This document shows, piece after piece, positions 14,020 to 24,264 of a stretch of DNA of 64,000 nt. The stretch is from assembly GCA_030490835.1 (NCBI GenBank), contig CM059977.1, positions 20,255,335-20,319,334 of the forward strand, read 5' to 3'. Origin of the DNA: Annona cherimola. Taxonomy: Eukaryota; Streptophyta; Magnoliopsida; Magnoliales; Annonaceae. Below the pieces are notes generated by a model. The model saw only the letters and a list, made by a program, of their open reading frames with translations, was not told the DNA's origin and ran no database searches. Each line of letters starts with the position of its first letter. Within the stretch, counting starts at the first letter, position 1. Made by a program: the position numbers and the translations under genes.

Positions 14020-14466
14020 TTGATATTTTTGACCCTAATTTTAAATATACCTATTACATTTTTAAAATATCAAATATATTTATTACGTTTGCGGTTAATC
14101 TTAAAAAATGTTCATTCTGTTAAAAACTGTTAGCTAATTTTTTAAATACCCAAAATACCCTTGTTATAAAATAATAAAAAATAAAATAAAATAGAAAATA
14201 AAATAGAAAATAAAATTAGTGTCTCCAAACCTAGAGCTGATGTGCAATTAAGTCATCTGTGAATTATGACATTTAATTTTTCAATTCCATCCTAAATTTG
14301 ATGGACGTGATAGTAATTTTACATATAAACTAACAATGATAATTCTTGGATCCGGCGTTTTTGGGATTAAATGCAACCGTAGTAAGTATATTTAAGATTT
14401 TGAAAACGTTGCGAGTATATTTATAATTAGGATTATGCATAATGGATATATTTGGAAAAATCCCAA
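14020..14466. mobile_element. Second copy of the ~450-bp MITE family
   Basis: The arms (GACCCTAATTTTAAATATACC on the left and the inverse of GGATTTTTCCAAATATATCC on the right) match those of the element at 8818-9271. The right arm carries the same AAATATACTCGCAACGTTTTC-type segment. The left end is degraded and the target duplication is not clear. Confidence 0.6.
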
Positions 14467-14506
14467 ATAAAAGTATTTAATTGAGGCGTAGGTTTCTACT
14501 CTCAAG

Positions 14507-15239
14507 CAGGGGTGGGAATCAGGGCGGGTTATACCATGTCAAGGTTTGCCCAACTCTGACCTTACTTTGTAAAAATTGAGTTTGACCATCTTTTTGTACC
14601 GGGTCGAGACAAGGTCGGTTTGACCTTCACTTTATTTTTAATAGGTTTTGGAATAAATTTCTGGTTGATATTGAACGATTTTGGAATAGCAGGTTGGGTA
14701 AAAAATATGAGTCAAAAAGATAATTTTAAGAATTTATATACATATCAAACATAGGTATACATCTACACTAAATTTAAATATTATATGTTTCAATATTTCA
14801 CTAATTATTAAAAAATTCATAATTAAGAAAACAAAACATTTGGAAATATAATATAAATTTATTAAAATAGGTTAATATACAATTAAATATAAGAGTTATA
14901 TATGTACAAATTTTTTATATTGATTCTTATATTGTTTTATGAATAAATTGATTCTTTTATTGTTGATAGCGTTGATTATAAAAAAGTGAGAATTTTGAAA
15001 GAAAATAATAATAATATTTAAATATAGACTTATAATTTTTAATAAATTAAAATATGAGGGGTAGGTCATACTTTTTAAGTCAGGACATGGTTGATGCACC
15101 CCAACCTTATTTTTGAATTTCGGTTAAAATTTCTAAACTATCTTTATGCAAGGTCAAAAATATATTAGTTTTGCTTGGTCAAAAAATGGGTTGGATCAAA
15201 GCCAGGTCACGGGTTAACCCGCTCTAATTCCCACCCCTA
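14507..15239. mobile_element. Non-autonomous hAT element, copy C
   Basis: A 733-bp element starting CAGGGGTGGGAATCAGGGC and ending GATT-like AATTCCCACCCCTA. It is flanked by CTCTCAAG (14499-14506) and CTCTTAAG (15240-15247), an 8-bp duplication matching at 7 of 8. The subterminal GGGT and GACC motifs are related to copies A and B but more decayed. No coding capacity. Confidence 0.8.
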
Positions 15240-15247
15240 CTCTTAAG

Positions 15248-15565
15248 TCTCAACAGCATTACTCTCACGTCTCAACAGCATAACCGGAGATTAATGACGA
15301 TCCAAGCCTCATGGAACCAAAACAAGAAATAAAATTTCAAATATGAATCAATTTTTTTTTCTTGAACTAATTTGATTGTGGTTAATATGATAGAATGCAT
15401 GAGAAAATACATAATGAGTTTGGAAATGCATCAAAATTTCTACCCGATAGCAAGTGCAAAATCCTTTTGCATTTTGCTTATTCATGGAAACAAATAAAGG
15501 AATTACATCCTTGCATACGTATTGAGACAATAATACCCTGCACTTCGTATGGTGAACAGAAATGA
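15248..15565. other. Spacer 3' of the endosulfine-like gene
   Basis: About 320 bases between hAT copy C and the endosulfine stop codon. The part next to the stop should be the 3' UTR. Nothing else recognised. Confidence 0.5.
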
Positions 15566-15873
15566 TTACTCAGTGCGATTTGAATCCTCAGCTGTGCCTC
15601 CATCTGAGAGAAACAAGACGGTTGTTTAAAAATAAATAATAAAAAGAGGAGAAGAAGAAGAAAAAGAAGATGGCGATGGGGAAAATTCTCTAGCAGCCAT
15701 CTTCACAGAGGGAATAAAGGTCCATACTGACCTTCGTCTGACGGAGCATAAGCAGAACGTCTGGGACGTGCTTGCTGGTTTTGGGTTGGCTAAAGGACAA
15801 GAAAAACACAATCAGCATACTGAGGTCTGCATGGATGCATCAGGCCTGCAAGTTCATATGTTAAGGATGTCCA

Positions 15874-15906
<33 letters not shown>

Positions 15907-16282
15907 ATGTTGTTCCGGTGCAGTGACGTTGCACCGGAACAGCAGTACAGTGGGCCCCAAATGGGCCCCACATGATCATGAAATCATGATCTACTCCACC
16001 CATTGTATTTAGAATAATGTATTCTATTACCACACCAATTTTCATCCCAATCAGATATGTATATGGGCCCCATCTGAAAATGGTACAAATCCAACGTAAT
16101 AAAATAGTTTGATGTAAATAATAACTTTAAAGTATCTGATTGGGATGAAAATTGGTATGGTAATAAAATACATTATTCTAAATACAATGGGTGGAGTAGA
16201 TCATGATTTCATGATCATGTGGGGCCCATTTTGGGCCCACTGCACCGCTGTTCCGGTGCAGTGATGCTGTACCGGAACAGCC

Positions 16283-16323
<41 letters not shown>

Positions 16324-18855
16324 ATATGATCCAATGAAGTCCGCTGTAAAATGAGCCCCACACATATTAGATCGCAATGAAACTTTATACAATCATTTAT
16401 CTATATAAAAATCATACTTTAGACGGTTTAAATGTTGAAAATACCACTTTAAACTTAATGTTTACATTAAACTATTTTATTACGTTGATTTTGCACCATT
16501 TTAAGATGGGAATCACACACATGTTGGATTTAGATGAAAATTAGTACGCTAATAAAGTGAAGATTCTAAATACAATGGATGAAGAAGATTTTCCATTCAT
16601 AATCATGTGGGGCCCACGGTGCATGGACTGCACGATGCAGTTGCATGCACCGGAACAAATCCCATATATATATATATATATATGAGAGCTGTTCCGGTGC
16701 AGCGTCACTGCACCGGAACAACGGTGTAGTTGCCCAAAAATGGGCCCCACATGATTATGAAATCATGATCTACTCCACCAATTGTATTTAGAATAATGTA
16801 TTCTATTATTATACCAATTTTCATCCCAATCAGATATGTATATGGACCCCGTCTGAAAATGGTACAAATCCAACGTAATAAAATAGTTTGGTATAAATAA
16901 CAACTTTAAAGTATCTGATTAGATAAAAATTGGTATGATAATAGAATACATTATTCTAAATACAATAAGTGGAGTAGATCATGATTTCATGATCATGTGG
17001 GGCACATTTCAGCGGTGCTGCACGGGATTTCCGGTGCAGCACCGCTGCAACTGAATATTCCTCTATATATATATATGGGAAATGATCAAGTGCATGCGAC
17101 TGCACCGTGTAGTCCATGCATTGTGGGCCCCACGTGATCATGAATGGAAAATCCTCCCCACACATTGTGTTTAGAATTGTCCACTTTATTAGCGTATCAA
17201 TTTTCATCTAAATCCAATATGTGTGTCATCTCCATCTTAAAATGGTGCAAAATCAACGTAATAAAATAGTTTAATGTAAATATTAAGTTTAAAGTAGTAT
17301 TTTCAACATCTAAACCGTCTAAAGTATGATTTTTATATGGATAAATGATTGTATAAAGTTTCATTGCGATCTAATATATGCGGAGCCCATTTTACAGCGG
17401 TCCGACTGCACAAGAACAAATCCCTATATATATATATCAGCTATACATGTAGCATCCTATTAGATAGCACAGATTGGCACCCATATTGAGAGCGAAAATC
17501 CCCCATTATCCCAAAAAAATAAAAAAAGAGTTCATCCATAGATTTGTACCTGTAATTTTGGTGGAAGTTCCTCTGGCCCATTGGGCTTGCCATCTGCTCC
17601 TTGCTGTTATGCACGGCATCCAAATCATCAAAATAAATTCAGGATTTCGACAGTGTCTTTGAAAATGAAAAGACAAAATCTGCAAATGACCATCGAGTAG
17701 GAAATCCTTCAAAGAGCAAGGACATCCCAACACCCAGATTGATGATCTTACATGAAGAAATTTACAGTAAGGGAGTTGTAACCGAGGTTCTCTTATTTCT
17801 CAGGATTGTCTGAAGTGTGTGGCTATTTGGATAATGGATTCCCAAACAAATATTTGATACATTAGATCGTTGACTCAAGGCAGACAATCACAAATTCACA
17901 ATCAGATTGAAATCTTCGAATGCTAATAATCATTTGTGAAGCTTTGGCTGTGAAGCAAGAATATAGATACCTTCCCTAGTGCCCAATCGGCTGAATCAAA
18001 GAAAGCGCGTTCAGTGTCCTGAGCATGAAAAAAAAAAAAAAAAAAAGAAGAAGAAGAAGAAGAAGAAGAAGAAGCGGACGATAATCATAGAGTCAGGATC
18101 TACTTGATGATATGATGAAACATTCAGAATTGCTATGGCTGAAATGTAGTGTTGGGCAGCCATTGCTACTAGATGATTATGACCTTGGAAATGAGTGGTG
18201 GCTTCTTGGGTAAAATCCCACCATACTTCTTCTTAAGGGCTTCCTCCTACAGTGGCATAAATCCAATGAACATCATAGTTTCCAAAGTAAATGCGATAGA
18301 AATTCGTTAAAAAAATAATAATAATAAAACATGCTCCTCTTGGAAGTGAATGGTGGTAAATATAATTTCTTTATCAATCTATGTAGATCGATTGCGCCAA
18401 GAAGCTGAATTGCATTTAGGAACTCTTCATCTTTCCTGCCATCTCCACTGCCAAAAATGTCATTATATCAAGTAGGAAAGAACGCCTTCAATTCAATTTT
18501 TCAAAGGATCACACCGATCAATATCTCTATCTAAGCATGCCTTGAAAAGAAAAACAACAAAGAAGTCAATAACAATGGCCATAGTAAGGAATGATTGAAG
18601 TAGAAGAGTTCCAATATTCTCATATCCCTGTTGTCCTCCCATGGCCACTTTGAAGTCACGGCTCAATCAAGCATTACATTTGCTAATTCTTAGTACCAGT
18701 GGATTGAACTGTTAATAACAAAAAACATTTCAACAGCTAGATGTAAGAAATAACGAAGATTGGCTTGTTGAGATGCCATGCGATAAAAACGAATGAAAAT
18801 TCACCTCCTCTGCGCTTGTAGGCATATGATTTTCTCCTTCTTGGGCGTCCGCCAT
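15566..18855 (-). CDS. Endosulfine / ARPP19-type protein (PP2A-B55 inhibitor family)
   Basis: A small cytosolic phosphoprotein of the ENSA/ARPP19 family. Six exons on the minus strand: 18855-18805, 18246-18184, 18018-17971, 17603-17550, 15789-15732 and 15603-15566 (103 aa). The product reads MADAQEGENHMPTSAEE, then EEALKKKYGGILPKKPPLIS, the signature DTERAFFDSADWALGK, then QGADGKPNGPEELPPKLQ, then PTQNQQARPRRSAYAPSDE and a short acidic tail ending SNRTE. All introns are GT-AG and in frame. FDSADW corresponds to animal FDSGDY, whose serine is the Greatwall kinase site that turns the protein into a PP2A-B55 inhibitor; that role in plants is inferred. Intron 5 (15790-17549) is filled by four TA-flanked MITEs, yet flanking splice sites are intact. 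A T-rich tract ending GTTTGCAG at about 18890 suggests a 5' UTR intron. Confidence 0.92.
15876..16320. mobile_element. TA-flanked hairpin MITE 1, with its TA tracts
   Basis: (AT)n at 15876-15904, then an element 15905-16285, then (TA)n at 16286-16320. The ends are compound hairpins containing GTTCCGGTGCAGTGACG and its inverse. The inner arms (GGGCCCCACATGATCATGA and inverse) fold across the whole ~380-bp element. It sits in intron 5 of the endosulfine gene. Confidence 0.8.
16321..16682. mobile_element. TA-flanked MITE 2 (related subfamily), with TA tract
   Basis: Element 16321-16663 starts GGGATATGATCCAATGAAG, ends ACCGGAACAAATCCC, and is followed by (TA)n at 16664-16682. The core (ACATTAAACTATTTTATTACG) is shared with the others. 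It is the inverted counterpart of MITE 4. Confidence 0.78.
16684..17076. mobile_element. TA-flanked hairpin MITE 3, with TA tract
   Basis: Element 16684-17063 begins GAGAGCTGTTCCGGTGCAG and is followed by (TA)n to 17076. It is a same-orientation close relative of MITE 1, with the same internal AATCAGATATGTATATGG and TACTCCACC segments. Confidence 0.78.
17077..17437. mobile_element. TA-flanked MITE 4, with TA tract
   Basis: Element 17077-17424 begins GGGAAATGATCAAGTGCAT and ends AGAACAAATCCC, followed by (TA)n at 17425-17437. It carries the reverse complement of MITE 2 (for example CTAAACCGTCTAAAGTATG). It ends about 110 bp from the upstream exon of the endosulfine gene. Confidence 0.78.
18022..18076. 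repeat. Poly-A / (GAA)n microsatellite in the endosulfine intron 2
   Basis: A run of As followed by about ten AAG/GAA units just 5' of the exon at 18018-17971. On the gene strand it is a pyrimidine (TTC/T) tract directly before the acceptor CTCAG, so it may act as the polypyrimidine tract. Confidence 0.7.
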
Positions 18856-19473
18856 AGAGTGATTAGATCAGTAGCTGACAAGATATCAGCTGCAAACGAA
18901 AGATAAGAAAAAGAAGGTGAGGAAGGAAGAGGGTAGAGAAATGAGAAAGCGGAAAAAAGAGGGTAGCGCTTGCTGGCAATGGAAGATTGAAAGATGCGAC
19001 TGAGAGAGCGTCTCATGGAGCAATTTCCGCGGCGAAGAGAAGACTACCACTACAGGGTCGCAATTCGCATGCTTTTCGCGCTTGCGGCATAAATCACAAA
19101 TGAGTACGTGTAGTGCTCACGTTATCATTGTGCTTTAATGCTCTGCCCCCGGGAAGCAATTTTTTTAATTTTTTTTTGTTTGTTGGGATTAGGTCCAGGC
19201 ATAAAATTTTTATAATATTTTTTAATTTTAAAAATAAAAAAAACACTTTTTTGCTCATAAAACAATGTCTTTTTTATTTTCGGAGTAGTGCCTTTTTCAT
19301 TTCATAAACTCAAAAATCTTAAAAAATTATAAAAATGTATATATAAAAATTTCATGCTTGGGCCACTGTAAATCCTAAAAATGAAAAGGCATCGGCATTG
19401 CATCGTAATTAACATGTAATGGTAGTCGAAGACAAAAATAAGAAGAGACGAATGACGTATTGAAATATTTTGA

Positions 19474-19947
19474 AATGCAAATTAATTTTAACCTTATTAA
19501 ACATATCTCATCTTTGTTTTACAATAACTGTAATTTCATCGGATGTGAGAACGAATATAATGAGCATACTGTAATAATAATATGGTCAAAACGATTATAA
19601 CATGATGGAGTCCCTTGAATGATGATATTATAATCATTAGAATATTATAATATCATTGTAACAATATGGTATCGTTATATTGTCATAATATTATAACGAT
19701 ATTATAAGCCAATGCAAATTAATTTTAACCTTATTAAACATATCTCATCTTTGTTTTACAATAACTGTAATTTCATCGGATGTGGGAACGAATATAAGGA
19801 GCATACTGTAATAATAATATGGTCAAAATGATTATAAGATGATGGAGTCCCTTGAATGATGATATTATAATCATTAGACTATTATAATATCATTGTAACA
19901 ATATGGTATCGTTATATTGTCATAATATTATAACAATATTATAAGCC
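19474..19947. repeat. 237-bp tandem duplication
   Basis: Copies 19474-19710 and 19711-19947 are direct repeats with only a handful of differences (GTGAGAACG against GTGGGAACG, TATAATGAG against TATAAGGAG). The second half of each copy is a string of AT palindromes around ATATTATAAT. The high identity points to a recent duplication. Confidence 0.9.
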
Positions 19948-20559
19948 TTATTATAATATTATAATATAGTTTTATTGTAATGCTACAATAAATGCTTAAT
20001 GGAGCAAGAATTATTGTAGCACTTTTTCTAAAAGCTTCACTTGTTCAAGGGAAATAGTCTAGTGATTTTTTAAATTTGAATTCATTATAATGTTGCAATG
20101 TTTTGTTACATCATTATAATACTTTTTTATTGGTATTATATATATAATGTAATATTTGAGATTATAAATTAGACCAGTTCATAACTCTTACCTTGAAGGG
20201 ACATTTTGTAAAATATCCATATATTTAGGGGGATCCATTATAAATACCTTTTATTACCACGAGACAAAAATAAAAAGTTATGAAAATCGCAACCTATTGT
20301 TAGCTTGTTGCTTTTGAATTCAGACAAACAACTTTAAAATTGCCACAACTACCAACCAAGCTAGCCTAAATTGGCACATCAGTATAATACTTATCGATAT
20401 ATTAATAACAGTCTAACTTCTATAAAACTCTTTTTTATGAAATTCTCTTCGTTTTTAATATCTTGATAATAGATGAAAATTTTATTTTGTTTATAATATT
20501 TAACATAATTTATAGTATTTTGTAAACTTTTTTATTTGTCTAATATCATTATGCATGTG

Positions 20560-20715
20560 CCTCATTGAAAATCAACATAATAAAATAATTAAATGTTAAA
20601 TATCAATTTTAAAGTTGTATTTTCAACATGTAGATTATTTAAATTATCTTTTCTATATGAATAAATGATTCTATGAAGCATTATTACATTCTAATACATG
20701 TGTAAATAAATCTAA
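20560..20715. mobile_element. Decayed fragment of the TA-MITE 2/4 family
   Basis: The segment ATCAACATAATAAAATAAT through ATTCTAATACATGTG follows the interior of MITEs 2 and 4 in order (TATTTTCAACATGTAGATTAT, GAATAAATGATTCTATG). It has scattered mutations and no TA flanks. Confidence 0.6.
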
Positions 20716-20720
20716 GTGTT

Positions 20721-20976
20721 TTTATAATTTACACATGAATATATATATTCAATTAATGTGGTCTATAACCATCCTTATTAAGAAAAAAATTTAGTCTCTT
20801 AAATAAAAAGTGATGTTAAGTATAATAAATAGATTATATTTTTGATCTTTTATAATTTACACATAAATATATTCAATTAATGTGGTCTATAAATATATTT
20901 ATCAAGAAAAAACTTAGTTTTCTAAATAAAAAGTGATGTTAAGTATAATAAATAAATTATATTTTTCATCAAAGAT
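20721..20976. repeat. 128-bp tandem duplication
   Basis: TTTATAATTTACACAT begins at 20721 and again at 20849. Both copies continue with TTAATGTGGTCTATAA and AAAAGTGATGTTAAGTAT. The copies differ by small indels. Confidence 0.8.
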
Positions 20977-21358
20977 AAAAATTTTAAAATATGAAAGGAT
21001 TACAGGGCTAAGAAGCCCATTAACAATATGCGTGCGGTGTAGCGCGGTGCACGCGTAAACATCAGCGTCACCGTCGGCGAAACGAAGCGACAGGTTTCCG
21101 TGGTGTTAATAAGGTCGCTTGCGGGAGATAAAAGCCATATGTACATTATTCGACTTTGCCCGGTGCAATTAAGATTGTCGAACTTCAATCGAAACCGTTC
21201 AAATAGTAATTATTGTAATTAAAGAAATGATTTGTTGCGATTTTGACCTGCGCCTCTTAAGCCTCAGGTGCATAATCAGGAAAATGTGAATAGAAAAAAG
21301 CCGAGGATAGAACGTGGCTAGGTGGAAATGGACGGTTGAGATTGATTATCTGCTGCAG

Positions 21359-21364
21359 CACGTG
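21359..21364 (+). promoter_or_regulatory. G-box upstream of LIL3
   Basis: CACGTG in the context GCAGCACGTGGAATGG, 95 bp before the chosen ATG. G-boxes bind bZIP/bHLH factors in light-regulated plant genes, which fits a chlorophyll-related gene. Given its position it could lie in the 5' UTR. Confidence 0.4.
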
Positions 21365-21458
21365 GAATGGAGAGCTATGCCTTCCGTTCCATTTCCCTCC
21401 ACGAGGAGAACAGAGCAGAGCAGAGCTGTCCCTCTGTCCCGCTGTCCCTCTCCAGTTC

Positions 21459-22801
21459 ATGGCCTTATTTTCTCCATCTGTTCCGACAGTCCCTTGTATC
21501 TTCACCCTCCACTTCAAACTCTTCGGGTGTGTTTGGTTGGAGGTAAAATTTTTGATGAAAAAATTTTAAAATAGAAATTATCAAATCAATAGAAAGTGAT
21601 ATGATATAAAAGGAGTAATGATGAGGAGTAAAGAGAATAAAGTTAAAATAGATAGGTTCGTTGTATGGGTAGTTGTGTAGAAATGATTGTAAAGTAGGGT
21701 AATTTGTATAGAAAAATATAAAAAAATAATTAAAAAATAAAATAATTATGAAAAATGAAAAATTTTAAATTAAAAAATTTTAGTTGACATTTTTTGCCAC
21801 AGACCCACCCTAAGTCTGTTTTCCTTCATTATCCCTTAAAGAAAAGTCCCTCCTTGGTTCCGCCCAATGCATTAGAAAATGGAGGAGTGGTGGTGGGTTC
21901 TGCTGCTCTGGAGGAGACGCCTGACAAAGAAGAAACCTCTAAGTTGGAGAGAAAGGAGGAGTCTTTTGGGTTGAATGGAGCTGCAGTGGCGCCCAAATTT
22001 GAAGACCCCAAATGGGTTGGAGGGACTTGGGACTTGAAGCAGTTTGCGAAAGATGGGAAGACTGATTGGGATGCTGTCATTGATGCAGGTATATCCTGTT
22101 TTAGCTTTCTTTATTCCGATTCTCACACCCAATTCTGAAAATGTTGCTCTGATTTTCATCAAATTGCCCAACTTCTTGGTATGCTGTTCTAATTCTCCTC
22201 CAGAGTCTTGAACATTCTGCCTTTTGCAAGTTCGTTACTTTGACACTGTATGTAGTGTTTCACAATTTTTGTTTCCCAAAATCATACTCTCATTTACTCT
22301 GTTGTCGCCTATTCTACAAGAGGTTAGGAGGAGGAAATGGCTGGAACAAAATCCAGAAGCATCTAGTAATGACGAGCCTGTTGTTTTTGATACTAGCATC
22401 ATACCATCGTGGGCCTGGATGAAAAGGTTCCATCTGCCAGAGGCTGAGCTGCTAAATGGTTGGTATAGATTTCTCCACGTTTATGATGTTCGGGTTTACC
22501 ATATTGATAGTTTGATCTGATAAAGCCACTTCCCTATGGTGACCGCGCAGGCCGTGCCGCTATGATTGGCTTTTTCATGGCATATCTGGTGGATAGCTTG
22601 ACGGGTGCGGGACTGGTTGACCAAATGGGGAACTTCTTCTGCAAGACCCTCTTGTTTGCAGCCGTAGCTGGTGTGCTCCTTATCAGAAAGAACGAAGATG
22701 TAGAGACATTGAAGAAACTTGTTGAAGAAACAACTTTCTATGATAAGCAGTGGCAAGCAACTTGGCAGGACAAAACCCCTGGTAGCCCAAGGAAAGGCTA
22801 G
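21459..22801 (+). CDS. LIL3: LIL3, light-harvesting-like protein 3
   Basis: A thylakoid LHC-like protein that holds geranylgeranyl reductase (and protochlorophyllide reductase) at the membrane for chlorophyll and tocopherol synthesis. Four exons: 21459-21542, 21803-22088, 22321-22458 and 22551-22801, giving 252 aa. It starts MALFSPSVP (transit peptide). The mature part contains [17 protein letters not shown], then [10 protein letters not shown], the LHC motif [20 protein letters not shown], and a second membrane segment [14 protein letters not shown]. It ends [11 protein letters not shown] plus a basic tail. All junctions are in frame. Intron 1 (21543-21802) lies inside a MITE. Without splicing there, the frame from the ATG stops at 21569. 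The start was chosen by transit-peptide composition and similarity to other LIL3 N-termini; transcript data would confirm it. Confidence 0.9.
21525..21810. mobile_element. MITE inserted in the LIL3 transit-peptide exon, now serving as intron 1
   Basis: Ends GGGTGTGTTTGG and CAGACCCACCC match the ends and the AT-rich interior of copies elsewhere (53773-54010, 41058-41325). Shared interior features include GAGGAGTAAAGAGAATAAAG and AAATAATTAAAAAATAA. The left end supplies a donor (GAG|GTAAAA at 21543) and the right end an acceptor (TTGCCACAG at 21802). Flanking duplication is not clear (AACTCTTC against TAAGTCTG). About 18 nt at the left and 8 nt at the right remain exonic. Confidence 0.75.
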
Positions 22802-23673
22802 TAGCATGTTGGTCTTCAAGTTCAAAACCAATGCTACATTCTTTGTTTGTTTTTATTTTTCTTTTATGCAGTTTTTGTCTCCTTTTATAGAGTAGAATGA
22901 AGAAATCTTATTGGGCTAAGTGCTTTCTTTTTTGTTCATGTTTGGGAAATGTGAATGATGATACGTAGATTTTGAAAATTGATTGTTGTCACACGAATGT
23001 CTAAATTTTATTTGAAGCCATTGCATTTCACTACTGAAATTGCTGCTATTTGAAAGTTTCTCAATCTTGGAGTCTCCTGGGCCTGGTCATTTTCTTACAA
23101 CTAATGATCATTTAACTCCTGTGATTTTCATATTTCAGCAATTGTGATGGAACCAAGAATGAAATATTGCTTCAGCCCTGTAACATGATAAAATCTAACA
23201 TGATTAAATGGAATGGTTGCACAAGAGGGCTTGTTTTTATTGTCACAAATGACTGACGACTGGGGTTATTTAGTGAGTGTCAGTTCTGTTCAGCAGCAGT
23301 GGCTGCAAATTCCATTGGTTGTTTGTGTGCCAGGACCCGGGAACCAAAATATCTTAGAGATTGATGTGAATTTTCAGCTTCCTCTACCACTTGATGTTAG
23401 GTGTGTCTTGTATTCTGCTGGGAATGAGATTGCATATCCTGCTTATTGTAGTTGTGTGCGATTGGGATTCTGTAAGTTTTGCGTAAGAGCCTAGAGGAGT
23501 TCTATTTATAGGTGTATTAGTTTGGGATTTGGTAGAACCTTGAGGTGTCCCATTAGGGTGTGAGAAAGAGAGTTATCAAAGTGTCTTGTTGGGGGAGTGT
23601 GTGAGACATCCAAAGAATATGTGTAAGGTATTCTTATTTGTCTTTCTGTAACCTATTTATCGTAGTAGATCAT

Positions 23674-23707
<34 letters not shown>

Positions 23708-24264
23708 GTGGTTTTTCCCTTCTTAGTTTGAAAGGTTTTCCATGTAATTCTTGGTGTCTTGGTGTCTTCTTTTGTGTGATCTTGCTGCTATTTCTTTGAT
23801 CCTATTTTATTGTTTGTGCTTCTGCTGTGATTCATATCAATCTGAATCACACTTCCTAACACTTGACATAGATAGAAAGATGTACATGGACCCAAAAATG
23901 TCAGGTTAAATTTGTGCTTGCTCATCCTTTATATTCGAAGCTGAGTTTATTATGTGGGTTTTGAAATACCTGGCCAGATAGTGAACTGCTGATGTGGAAG
24001 AAAATTTGAAAGGCACACGAAAAATTGACAAGTGTCATGGATCAGTGAATAGGTTACCCCTTAGAAGACTTAAGTCAATCCTTTCTTTCTTCCTTTGCTA
24101 TTAGGTGAAACACTAGTATTCAACACATAAGTCTACATCAATGTCTTGCTGGTAAAAAGATTTAATCCCTGATGAAGGGATATACAAATTATTTGATCTG
24201 ATTATTGGAAACATAAACATGTGCTGGGATTGATTGGTATTCCTGCTCTCATTTCAAGATTCAG
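22802..24264. other. Spacer between the convergent LIL3 genes
   Basis: Both LIL3 genes end into this 1.46-kb stretch, so it holds two 3' UTRs. A longer open frame at 23213-23494 (plus) shows no recognisable domain. A (TC)n microsatellite lies at 23675-23704. No gene supported. Confidence 0.5.
23675..23704. repeat. (TC)n microsatellite
   Basis: About 15 uninterrupted TC units between the two LIL3 copies. Confidence 0.9.

Larger units (their letters stand above)
18856..21458. other. Intergenic region between the endosulfine gene and LIL3
   Basis: The divergent upstream regions of both genes are here. 18856-19090 is GC-richer and should hold the endosulfine promoter and 5' UTR. 19130-20980 is AT-rich and holds two tandem duplications and a MITE relic. 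21000-21190 is a GC-richer island without a gene that I recognise. 21240-21458 is the LIL3 promoter and 5' UTR. Confidence 0.55.

Noticed and set aside
13920..14020. GATGAAAACTAAAATAGG and GACCCATGACCCACC as another hAT end
   Set aside because: No matching right end or duplication; too decayed to call separately.
18801..19016. Open frame (minus) starting MRRSLSRIFQSS that looks like a mitochondrial presequence
   Set aside because: It overlaps the leader and first exon of the endosulfine gene in another frame, and the downstream exons only join in the MADAQEGENH frame.
23213..23494. 93-codon frame between the LIL3 genes
   Set aside because: No recognised motif; position suggests 3' flanking sequence, so not called a gene.
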